From Brachybacterium sp. P6-10-X1 (lineage in GTDB: Bacteria; Actinomycetota; Actinomycetes; Actinomycetales; Dermabacteraceae), in assembly GCF_001969445.1 (NCBI RefSeq), contig NZ_CP017297.1, positions 1,116,001-1,180,000 on the forward strand: DNA of 64,000 bases, written 5' to 3'. Below the pieces are notes generated by a model that searched no databases, was not told the origin of the DNA, and saw only the letters and a program-made list of their open reading frames with translations. Position 1 is the first letter of the stretch; each line of letters opens with the position of its first letter. Shown here in pieces: positions 56,643 through 64,000 of this stretch. The position numbers and the translations under genes are program-made.

Positions 56643-59600
56643 TCAGTACTCGACGGGGGCCGTGCGCTTGCGGATCATCGTGACCTCGTCGCGCTGGTTC
56701 CCCGTCGGGCCGTAGTAGTTGAAGGCGAAGGACAGCTGCGCGTACCCGCCGATCAGGTGCGAGGGCTTGATCATGATGCGGGTCAGCGAGTTCGTGATCC
56801 CACCCCGCGTGCCGTCGCGTTCGGTCCGCGGGACGTTCACCGTCCGCTCCTGGCCGTGGTGCATGAACGCCGTGCCCCGGGGCATGCGGTGGCTGACCAC
56901 CGCCCGGGCCGAGACCACACCGTTGCGGTTGGTGGCCTCGACCCAGTCGTTGTCGGTGATGCCGACGGCCTCCGCGTCCTCGACGCTCATCCAGATGCTC
57001 TGCCCGCCGCGGGACAGGTTCATCATGAAGAAGTTCTCCTGGTACATCGAATGGATCGCCCACTTGTTGTGCGGGGTCAGGTAGCGCACGGAGATCGAGG
57101 TGCCGTCGACGGCACCCGGAGCCTGCTCGCCGAACAGAGCGGTCATGTCCAGCGGCGGGCGGAAGACCGGCAGGGCCTCCCCCATCTCCAGCATCCAATC
57201 GTGGTCGAGGTAGTAGTGCTGGCGCCCGGTCAGGGTGTGCCAGGGCTTCTTGCGCTCGACGTTGATCGTGAACGGGCTGTAGCGCCGCCCTCCGCTCTCG
57301 GAGCCCGACCACTCCGGACTGGTGATCACCGGGGCCGGGGCCGCTTTGGTGTCGGCGAAGTGGATCTGCTTGCCCTCGTGCTCGGCGGCGAGGTCGTGCA
57401 AGCGGGTGCCGGTGCGCTTCTCGAGCGTCTTGAAGCCCTCGGTGGCCATGTGCCCGTTGGTCGTCCCCGACAGGCCCAGGATGAACTCGCAGGCGTCCAG
57501 GTCCGTGACGAGCTTGGGACGCCCCGCCGCGGGCCCCGTGCGGTGGATGCCGTTGAGCCGGCCGAGCTCAGCGACGTAATCCGTCACGTCGTAGGTGAGT
57601 CCCTTGGTGGCCATGCCCTTCTCCTCGAGGAGAGGACCGATCGAGGTGTACTTGGCGTGGATCTGGGAGTAGTCGCGCTCGACCTCCACCAGGGCCGGCA
57701 TGGTCAGGCCCGGGATCGCCTCGCACTCTCCCTTCCTCCAGTCCCGCACCCGCCCGTGCGGCGTGGCCATCGCTCCCGGGGAGTCGTGCTGCAGCGGGAA
57801 GGCGACCACGTCCGTGCGAGTGCCCAGATGGGTCTCGGCGAGGGCGCTGAAGCGCTCCGCGATCGTCGACCAGGTCTCCCAGTCGGTGCGCGACTCCCAG
57901 GGGTTGGAGATCGCGGGGTTGAACGAATGGACGAAGGGGTGCATGTCCGTGGTGGAGAGATCGTGCTTCTCGTACCAGGTGGAGGCCGGCAGCACCACAT
58001 CGGAGTGCAGGGTGTGGCTGGTCATCCGGAAATCGAGGGTGAGCAGCAGATCGACCTTGCCGATCGGGGCGTCCTCCCGCCAGCGCACGCCCTTCGGGCG
58101 GAACTGCTCGGGCGTCTCCTCCTCCGCGGCGGAGCTGTCGACGCCCAGCAGATGGCGGAAGAAGTACTGGTCGCCCTTGGCGGAGGAGCCCAGAGTGTTC
58201 GCCCGCCAGATCGACCAGATCCGCGGGAAGTTCTCCGAGGCATCGGGGTCCTCGGCGGCGAAGTTGATGCCGCCGTTCTTGAGTTGGTCGACCAGGTACG
58301 GGATCGTCTCCTCCCCCGCCTCCGCGGCCCGGTCCGCCACGTCCAGCGAGTTGATGTCGAACTGCGGGTAGAAGGGCTGCCAGCCCAGCCGCTGGGACAG
58401 GGCGATGGCGTCGGCGGTGGTCATGTCCGCGAAGGCGCCCGCCCCGGTGGTCGCGGCCAGCGTGTCCGCGCCGAAGCGGTCGTACCTCCATTGGTCGGCG
58501 TGCATGTACCAGTACGTGGTCTGGCACATCTGCCGGGGCGGGCGCGACCAGTCCAGGGCGTTGGCCAGGTGCGACCAGCCGGTGATGGGACGGACCTTCT
58601 CCTGACCGACGTAGTGGGCCCAGCCGCCGCCGTTGACGCCCTGGGTGCCGCACAGGTTCGTCAGCGTCAGGAAGGAGCGGTAGATGGTGTCGGAGTGGAA
58701 CCAGTGGTTGGTCCCGGCACCCATGATGATCATCGAGCGACCGCCGGAGTCGATCGCGTTCTGCGCGAACTCCCGGGCGATGCGGGCGGCGGCCGGGCCC
58801 GGCACACCCGTGATCGTCTCCTGCCAGGCCGGGGTGTACAGGGCGTCGGCATCGTCGAGGCCGCTCGCCCAGCTGCCGGGCAGACCCTCGCGGCCCACGC
58901 CGTACTCGGCCAGCAGCAGATCGAACACGGTGGTGACCGTGCGGCCGTCGATGGTGCGCACGGGAACGCCGCGCGGCACGTCGCCGCGGCCGCCCTGACC
59001 GGCCGTGTCGAAGCGCGGCAACAGCACCTCGGCGACGTCCTCGTGGTGGCCCAGCAGGCTCAGCGCCGGGTCGAGATCGCCGAGTTCGAGGTTCCAGCGG
59101 CCCTCGCCATCGGCGGAGAAGCGGTGTCCGAGGGTGCCGCCCGGCACCGCGGCCCGGTGCGCGACGAGGTCGTACAGCATCGGCTTGAAATCGGCGTGCT
59201 CGGTATCGGCCTCGTCGCTATGAGCGCTGCCGAGATCGGAGGCGACCAGGAACTTGCCCGGCACCAGGGTGCCGTCCCCGCGCCGCTCCAGCTGCACGAG
59301 GAAGGGCAGATCGGTGTACTGCTTCGAGTACGCCTGGAAGGAGGGCACCTGCTTCTCGACATAGAACTCGCGCAGGATCGTGTGGCCCATCGCCATCGCC
59401 AGCGCCGCGTCCGTGCCGGGGTGCGGGGCGAGCCATTCGTCGGCGAACTTGACCGATTCCGCGTAGTCGGGGGCGACCGAGATGACCTTCTGCCCGCGAT
59501 AGCGCGCCTCGGTCATCCAGTGCGCGTCGGGCGTCCGCGTCAGGGGGACGTTCGAACCCCACATGATCAGATAGGCCGCATCCCACCAGTCGCCGGACTC

Positions 59601-60410
59601 CGGAACGTCGGTCTGGTCCCCGAACACCTGGGGCGAGGCAGGCGGCAGATCGGCGTACCAGTCGTAGAAGGACAGCATGGAGCTGCCGATGAGCTGGTGG
59701 AACCGGGCCCCGGAGGAGAAGGAGACCTGGCTCATCGCAGGGATCGGGGAGAAACCCGTGGCCCGGTCGGGCCCGTACTCCTTGATCGTGTGCACGTAGG
59801 CGGCGGCCACCATCTCGACGGCTTCGTCCCATGAGGCCCGCACCAGGCCGCCCTTGCCGCGCGCCCGCTTGTAGCGCATCGCCTTGGCCGGATCGGAGAC
59901 GATCGCCTTCCAGGCCTCGACGGGATCGTGGCCGGGGGCCTTCGCCTTCTCCTCGCGGTACAGCCGCAGCAGCTCGGAACGCACGTAGGGGTAGCGCACC
60001 CGGGTCGGGGAATAGGTGTACCAGGAGAAGGAGGCGCCGCGGGGGCAGCCGCGCGGTTCGTACTCCGGCTTGTCCGGGCCCACCGAGGGGTAGTCGGTCT
60101 CCTGGGACTCCCAGGTGATCACGCCGTCCTTGACGTAGACCTTCCAGGAGCACGAGCCGGTGCAATTGACGCCATGGGTGGAACGGACGACCTTGTCATG
60201 GCTCCAGCGCTCGCGGTAGAAGGAGTCGCCGCTGCGGCCGCCCACGCGGTGGGTCTCGCGATTGTCGTCGGTGATCTTCTCCGAACGGCTGAACATCTTC
60301 CGCGCGCCGATGAGCGCGTCGAACAGCGGGGAGTCGACTCCGGCAGGCGCCTGCTTCCCCTGTTGCGGATCCTGCGGTGTCCGGCGGATGTCGGGATCGT
60401 GGACTGTCAT
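56643..60410 (-). CDS. narG: Respiratory nitrate reductase alpha subunit
   Basis: A 1255-residue molybdenum bis-MGD catalytic subunit reducing nitrate to nitrite at the cytoplasmic face. The N-terminal FS0 cluster motif is THGVNCTGSC with a distant Cys in EPRGCPRGAS. The Mo-ligand region reads MWGSNVPLTRTPDAHWMTEARY, as in NarG. There is no twin-arginine signal, which fits the cytosolic NarGHI type rather than Nap. ATG 60410 follows narK by 49 nt. The length is standard. Confidence 0.97.
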   Translation of the reverse strand: MTVHDPDIRRTPQDPQQGKQAPAGVDSPLFDALIGARKMFSRSEKITDDNRETHRVGGRSGDSFYRERWSHDKVVRSTHGVNCTGSCSWKVYVKDGVITWESQETDYPSVGPDKPEYEPRGCPRGASFSWYTYSPTRVRYPYVRSELLRLYREEKAKAPGHDPVEAWKAIVSDPAKAMRYKRARGKGGLVRASWDEAVEMVAAAYVHTIKEYGPDRATGFSPIPAMSQVSFSSGARFHQLIGSSMLSFYDWYADLPPASPQVFGDQTDVPESGDWWDAAYLIMWGSNVPLTRTPDAHWMTEARYRGQKVISVAPDYAESVKFADEWLAPHPGTDAALAMAMGHTILREFYVEKQVPSFQAYSKQYTDLPFLVQLERRGDGTLVPGKFLVASDLGSAHSDEADTEHADFKPMLYDLVAHRAAVPGGTLGHRFSADGEGRWNLELGDLDPALSLLGHHEDVAEVLLPRFDTAGQGGRGDVPRGVPVRTIDGRTVTTVFDLLLAEYGVGREGLPGSWASGLDDADALYTPAWQETITGVPGPAAARIAREFAQNAIDSGGRSMIIMGAGTNHWFHSDTIYRSFLTLTNLCGTQGVNGGGWAHYVGQEKVRPITGWSHLANALDWSRPPRQMCQTTYWYMHADQWRYDRFGADTLAATTGAGAFADMTTADAIALSQRLGWQPFYPQFDINSLDVADRAAEAGEETIPYLVDQLKNGGINFAAEDPDASENFPRIWSIWRANTLGSSAKGDQYFFRHLLGVDSSAAEEETPEQFRPKGVRWREDAPIGKVDLLLTLDFRMTSHTLHSDVVLPASTWYEKHDLSTTDMHPFVHSFNPAISNPWESRTDWETWSTIAERFSALAETHLGTRTDVVAFPLQHDSPGAMATPHGRVRDWRKGECEAIPGLTMPALVEVERDYSQIHAKYTSIGPLLEEKGMATKGLTYDVTDYVAELGRLNGIHRTGPAAGRPKLVTDLDACEFILGLSGTTNGHMATEGFKTLEKRTGTRLHDLAAEHEGKQIHFADTKAAPAPVITSPEWSGSESGGRRYSPFTINVERKKPWHTLTGRQHYYLDHDWMLEMGEALPVFRPPLDMTALFGEQAPGAVDGTSISVRYLTPHNKWAIHSMYQENFFMMNLSRGGQSIWMSVEDAEAVGITDNDWVEATNRNGVVSARAVVSHRMPRGTAFMHHGQERTVNVPRTERDGTRGGITNSLTRIMIKPSHLIGGYAQLSFAFNYYGPTGNQRDEVTMIRKRTAPVEY

Positions 60411-60459
60411 GGGTGATCTCCTCTGCGGGACGGGACGACGGGCGCGGGCGGTGGGTGCG

Positions 60460-61713
60460 CTAGGAGGTGCTGGACGCGTCGGAGGCGGACGTTCGGGCGC
60501 CGCGCGCGACCATGACGGTCACGCCCACGGCGCCGAGGGTTGCCAGGAGCAGCAGCGCGACCCCGACGGAGTAGCTGCCGCTGAGGCTGTAGACCGCCGC
60601 CATCGCCAGCGGCGGGACGAATCCGCCCAGGCCGCCGGCGGCGCCGACGAAGCCGGTGACCGAGCCGACGATCGAGGGGTCGCTGGTCTGGGAGACCAGG
60701 GCGAACACGGCGCCGGAGCCGAGGCCGAGTCCTGCCGCCATGACGATGAAGTCGACGGTGCCCACGGGCATCAGCGGCGGCTGGAAGGCGAGCATGAGGG
60801 CTGCCAGGGCGACCGCGCAGTAGGAGATCAGCAGAGTCCGGGAGGCACCGAGGCGATCGGAGAGGATGCCGCCGAGGGGACGCATGATCACCGCGACGAT
60901 CACGAACCCGGCCATCCGGAAGGAGGCGTCGGTGGCGGCGAGCCCGTACCAGTTCTGCAGCATGGTGGGCAGGAAGACGGAGAAGGCGACGTATCCCCCG
61001 AAGGACAGGGCGTACAGGTAGCACGCCTGCCAGGTGACCGTGAGCTTCATGACCGCCGCCGACTGGGCGAGGATGCTCTTGCGCGAGGGCTTCCAGGTGG
61101 GGGCATTGCGCATCAGCAGCCGGCCCACCACGGCATAGGCGACCAGGGCCGCGGCGGTGATCACGAAGGGGACGCTGTCGCCGAACGCGTCGAGCAGCGG
61201 GACGGTCGTGAAGGCGCTGATCGCGGTGCCGCCCATGCCCGCGCCGTACAGGCCCGTGGCCATGCCGCGCTTGGCGGGCGGGAACCAGGAGTTCACGTAC
61301 GGCACACCGATCGCGAACGTGGTCCCGGCAATCCCGAGGAAGAATCCGCCGATCAGCAGGGAGGGGTACGTATATTGCCCGAAGAATCCCAGGTACAGCA
61401 CAGGAATGACGGTGGCCAGCGAGACCAGCGGGAACATCGCATGACCCCCGAAGCGGTCGCTCAGGGCGCCCATGACGATGCGGCCCAGCGATCCGACCAG
61501 CACCGGGATCGCCACGATCAGCGAGGCGTCCGCGGTCAGACCGCGCTCCACGTAGACCGGTCCCAGCGGGCTGAGCAGTGCCCACGCCCAGAAGTTGACG
61601 ACGAATCCGAGGGTGACCAGGGCCAGGGCCCGCCAAGCGCCAGGCGGTACGGCTTCAGGGTCGGCGGGGGCGGCGGCTGTCGGGGATGACGGGGACGGGG
61701 CGGACGATGACAT
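60460..61713 (-). CDS. narK: Nitrate/nitrite transporter NarK
   Basis: A 417-residue MFS transporter with 12 hydrophobic segments and the NarK signature AGTTFAIGVPYVNSWFPPAKRGMATGLYGAGMGGTA; the second half has FAPTGFVGAAGGLGGF-like VTGFVGAAGGLGGFVPP. It imports nitrate and/or exports nitrite for the reductase encoded behind it. GGAGAA precedes ATG 61713. It is the first gene of narKGHJI; the 279-bp upstream region holds two palindromes of the DosR-box type. In M. tuberculosis narK2 is likewise DosR-controlled. Confidence 0.95.
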   Translation of the reverse strand: MSSSAPSPSSPTAAAPADPEAVPPGAWRALALVTLGFVVNFWAWALLSPLGPVYVERGLTADASLIVAIPVLVGSLGRIVMGALSDRFGGHAMFPLVSLATVIPVLYLGFFGQYTYPSLLIGGFFLGIAGTTFAIGVPYVNSWFPPAKRGMATGLYGAGMGGTAISAFTTVPLLDAFGDSVPFVITAAALVAYAVVGRLLMRNAPTWKPSRKSILAQSAAVMKLTVTWQACYLYALSFGGYVAFSVFLPTMLQNWYGLAATDASFRMAGFVIVAVIMRPLGGILSDRLGASRTLLISYCAVALAALMLAFQPPLMPVGTVDFIVMAAGLGLGSGAVFALVSQTSDPSIVGSVTGFVGAAGGLGGFVPPLAMAAVYSLSGSYSVGVALLLLATLGAVGVTVMVARGARTSASDASSTS

Positions 61714-61822
61714 CGAGGTTCTCCACGCTCGGGGACGAGTGCGGACGCCCAGGTGACCCTGAACACCGCGCGACTCGAGGATCGGCTGGAGTCAGCTTCC
61801 AGGACCCACGGCCTCAGACTAG

Positions 61823-61836
61823 AGGACATAGGTCCC
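61823..61836. promoter_or_regulatory. DosR-like palindrome 1 upstream of narK
   Basis: AGGAC-ATAG-GTCCC, followed by GAA, agrees with 16 of 20 positions of the mycobacterial DosR box as I remember it (TTSGGGACTWWAGTCCCSAA). Its centre is about 116 bp before the narK ATG. It has the same fixed bases as the site before cydA. Confidence 0.55.
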
Positions 61837-61882
61837 GAACAGCACCCGTTCCGGCCAGGATTCTGGCGGGCCCCGGAGAACA

Positions 61883-61896
61883 GGGACCCAGGTCCC
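61883..61896. promoter_or_regulatory. DosR-like palindrome 2 upstream of narK
   Basis: GGGACC-CA-GGTCCC is a perfect palindrome that also reads GGGAC-N4-GTCCC. It lies exactly 60 bp from the first site, so both would be on the same DNA face. An A+T-rich stretch (61908-61955) follows upstream, unusual in this genome and possibly an UP element. No gene lies in 61714-61992. Confidence 0.5.
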
Positions 61897-61992
61897 GCAG
61901 AATTCCCGACAAATCGAAATTACGAAACGTCAGCAGTTCAAAATTCGCGCAAGTGCACGCTGGGATGCCGGCTCACTCCGGTCCTCAGCGGG

Positions 61993-62529
61993 TCAGTCCG
62001 CGGCGTCGAGCTCGAGGTCGACCATGAGCTCCGCGGCGATCCTCTCGAGCGCTTCGCGGACCTCGTCCGCCTCGACGCCACCGGGCAGTCGTACCTCGGC
62101 CTCTGCCTCGAACAGCATGCCGCCGCCTTCGGGAGCCTCCCGGGCCCAGCTGCGCAGCGCGTCGATGGTGGCGCCCTGGGAGGTGAGTGCCGAGGTGACC
62201 TCTCGGACCATGCCGGTGCGGTCCTGCCCCAGCAGGCGCAGCTGGAAGGCGACCCCGTCGACCGCCCGTGCCGCCCCGGAACCGTCGGCGCCCGCTGCGC
62301 TCGCCTCCACGTCCAGGCCCACCGAGTCGGCGAGGGCGGGCAGCGCGGCGAGGAAGGCCTCGACCTCGGCGCCCGGCAGATCGACCTGGACGATGCCGGC
62401 GAACTTCCCGGCCAACAGAGCGAGCTGGCTGTCGACCCAGTTCCCTCCGTGCTCGTCGACGGCGGCGGCGAGGGCGGCGACGAGGCCGGGGCGGTCGTCT
62501 CCGATGGCGGTGAGCACGTAGGTCGTCAT
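61993..62529 (-). CDS. ACT domain protein, GcvR-like
   Basis: A 178-residue protein with two ACT domains: TYVLTAIGDDRPGLVAALAAAVDEHGGNWVDSQLALLAGKFAGIVQVDLP and FQLRLLGQDRTGMVREVTSALTSQGATIDALRSW. This resembles the glycine cleavage repressor GcvR, which binds amino acids and modulates a partner. It follows the citramalate synthase gene by 49 nt and may sense an amino acid. No DNA-binding motif is present. Confidence 0.85.
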   Translation of the reverse strand: MTTYVLTAIGDDRPGLVAALAAAVDEHGGNWVDSQLALLAGKFAGIVQVDLPGAEVEAFLAALPALADSVGLDVEASAAGADGSGAARAVDGVAFQLRLLGQDRTGMVREVTSALTSQGATIDALRSWAREAPEGGGMLFEAEAEVRLPGGVEADEVREALERIAAELMVDLELDAAD

Positions 62530-62578
62530 GTGCCCAGGCTAACCTCTCGCCGTGCGGACGAAGAGGCCTCGGACGGGA

Positions 62579-64000
62579 TCAGACTCCCGACTTGTACAGC
62601 CCGTACGCATAGGCGTCGAAGATCGCCTCCCAAGAGGCCTCGATGACGTTCGGCCCCACCCCCACGGTCTGGAACTCGAGGCCGCGGCCCGACGTGCGCA
62701 CCAGCACCCTCGTGGTGGCGTCGGTGCCATGATGCGCGTCCAGGATCCGCACCTTGAAGTCCTGCAGCTCGAACTCGTCGACCATCGGGAACCGGTCACG
62801 CAGCGCCGCCCGCAGGGCGAGGTCCAGGGCGTTGACCGGCCCATTGCCTTCGGCGATGGCCACCTTGCGCTCCCGCTCGCCCTGGGCGTCGCCGACCAGC
62901 TTGACCGTCGCCTCGGTCTCCAGCGAGCCGTCACGGCCCTGCTGGGAGGTGGCGCGCCAGGACTCCACCTCGACGTAGCGCGGCACCTCGCCGAGCTGAT
63001 CCAGCAGCAGCAGCTCGAAGGAGGCATCGGCCGCCTCGTAGGAGTAGCCCACCGCCTCGCGCTGTTTGACCGTGGTGGCCAGGCGGGAGAGCAGGTCGGG
63101 GTCGCCGGCGAGATCGAAGCCGAGCTCACGGCCCTTGAGCTCGATGGAGGCACGGCCGGCCATGTCCGAGATGATCATGCGCATGTCGTTGCCGATGGCG
63201 CGCGGATCGATGTGCTGGTACAGGTCAGGGTCCACGCGGATCGCGCTGGCGTGCAGCCCGGCCTTGTGGGCGAAGGCGCTCGCGCCGACATACGGGGCGC
63301 GCGGGGTGACCGGCATGTTCACGATCTCTCCGATCGCGTGCGCGATGCGGGTGGTCTCCGCGAGGGTCTCCGGCGGCACCAGGGCCACGTCCATCTTCAG
63401 TTGCAGGTCCGTGAGCAGGGTCAGCAGGTCCGCGTTGCCGGTGCGCTCCCCGTAGCCGTTCACGCAGCCCTGGACGTGGGTGATCCCGGCGCGCACCGCG
63501 GTCAGCGCGTTGGCGACCGCGCACCCGGAGTCGTTATGGGTGTGGACCCCCAGCCTCGCGTCGGCGTGACCGCCGGAGGCCAGGCGGAGTCGCAGGTCCT
63601 CGACGATCTCGGTGATCTGGTGCGGGAGCATCCCGCCGTTGGTGTCACAGAGGATGACGACCTCGGCCCCGGCGTCGTAGGCGGCCAGGACCACGGACGT
63701 GGTGTAGTCGGGGTCGTGGCCGAAGCCGTCGAAGAAGTGCTCGACGTCGACGAAGACCTCGCGGCCCTGCCCCACCAGGTGTGCCACGGTCTCGGTCACC
63801 ATGGCGAGGTTCTCCTCCCCCGTGGTGCGCAGCGCGCCGTGGACGTGGCGGAGGTCCGACTTGGCGACCAGGGTGATGGTCGGGGCGCCGGAGGCCAGCA
63901 GCGCTGCCACCTGGGAGTCCTCGGCGACGGGGACCCCGGCCTTGCGGGTGGCGCCGAAGGCGGCCAGGCGCGCGGCTGTCAGCTCGAGCTCCGCGGCCGC
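62579..64000 (-). CDS. cimA: Citramalate synthase, 5'-truncated by window
   Basis: The last 473 residues of a DRE-TIM metallolyase; the start lies beyond the right edge. It shows HVHGALRTTGEENLAMVTETVAHLVGQGREVFVDVEHFFDGFGHDPDYTTSVVLAAYDAGAEVVILCDTNGGMLPHQI, GVHTHNDSGCAVANALTAV and GCVNGYGERTGNADL. The C-terminal LeuA-type regulatory domain (VESWRATSQQGRDGSLETEATVKLV; APVNALD-like GPVNALDLALRAAL) follows. The sequence fits citramalate synthase (pyruvate plus acetyl-CoA, isoleucine route) better than 2-isopropylmalate synthase. Confidence 0.92.
   Translation of the reverse strand, partial: AAAELELTAARLAAFGATRKAGVPVAEDSQVAALLASGAPTITLVAKSDLRHVHGALRTTGEENLAMVTETVAHLVGQGREVFVDVEHFFDGFGHDPDYTTSVVLAAYDAGAEVVILCDTNGGMLPHQITEIVEDLRLRLASGGHADARLGVHTHNDSGCAVANALTAVRAGITHVQGCVNGYGERTGNADLLTLLTDLQLKMDVALVPPETLAETTRIAHAIGEIVNMPVTPRAPYVGASAFAHKAGLHASAIRVDPDLYQHIDPRAIGNDMRMIISDMAGRASIELKGRELGFDLAGDPDLLSRLATTVKQREAVGYSYEAADASFELLLLDQLGEVPRYVEVESWRATSQQGRDGSLETEATVKLVGDAQGERERKVAIAEGNGPVNALDLALRAALRDRFPMVDEFELQDFKVRILDAHHGTDATTRVLVRTSGRGLEFQTVGVGPNVIEASWEAIFDAYAYGLYKSGV

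Noticed and set aside
56478..59834. A 1118-codon open frame on the plus strand opposite narG
   Set aside because: It is the antisense shadow of a well-supported NarG gene in high-G+C DNA; its product is low-complexity (Arg, Gly, Val, Asp) and matches nothing.

Overview
The window is a 64-kb piece of a high-G+C, gene-dense actinobacterial chromosome. Coding strands end most codons in G or C, starts are often GTG, and genes commonly overlap by 1-4 nt. Gene order is typically actinobacterial: rne-rplU-rpmA, coaD-DUF177-rnc-mutM, recG-rsmD, ddl/gpsA/plsC/murA, leuCD with a divergent IclR regulator, gltX beside tRNA-Gln and tRNA-Glu, and narKGHJI. A Micrococcales member of the Brachybacterium/Dermabacteraceae type is my best guess. 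It rests on synteny and general appearance, not on a search.

Layout. 1-3830: L27, L21 and ribonuclease E/G (minus). 3831-12117: cytochrome bd operon cydABDC (plus), running into a GAF-domain histidine kinase, which converges on a NarL/LuxR-type response regulator closely resembling DevR/DosR. 12332-17672: an acquired-looking block holding a glutaminase-STAS protein, an isochorismatase-type hydrolase, an SDR/TetR divergent pair, an intact IS3-family element and a solo end of a related element. 17689-20509: mutM, rnc, DUF177, coaD. 20529-24540: accessory enzymes and regulators (AraC, VOC, GNAT, SDR, XRE) lying between coaD and rsmD, which are often neighbours. 24495-27720: rsmD, recG, rpmB. 28111-31900: peptidase S51, zinc alcohol dehydrogenase, thiL, DUF3515 lipoprotein. 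31919-39803: ddl, gpsA, plsC, DUF2867-like, murA, leuD, leuC and the IclR regulator. 39849-43593: universal stress protein, three tRNAs, gltX, FAH-family hydrolase. 43927-51097: luciferase-like oxidoreductase, DUF2199, a glycosylase-annotated conserved protein, GntP permease and a DUF3516 helicase. 51202-52669: a secreted heptad-repeat peptide and a secreted chymotrypsin-fold protease. 52781-61713: the nar operon with two small genes at its tail. 61993-64000: an ACT-domain protein and the 3' part of citramalate synthase.

Functional links. A low-oxygen theme joins distant parts of the window: the bd oxidase, the DevRS-like two-component pair beside it, a universal stress protein, and respiratory nitrate reductase with its transporter. 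The same AGGAC-N4-GTCCC palindrome, resembling the mycobacterial DosR box, lies upstream of both cydA and narK. This suggests one hypoxia regulon inside the window.

The best candidate for something undescribed is the small secreted peptide at 51202-51465. It is a signal peptide followed by four exact copies of VEVNPQF and a variant tail. The 21-bp repeats differ only at synonymous third positions, so selection is acting on the peptide sequence. The gene sits directly behind a secreted serine protease whose own N-terminal region contains VEVDPQV.
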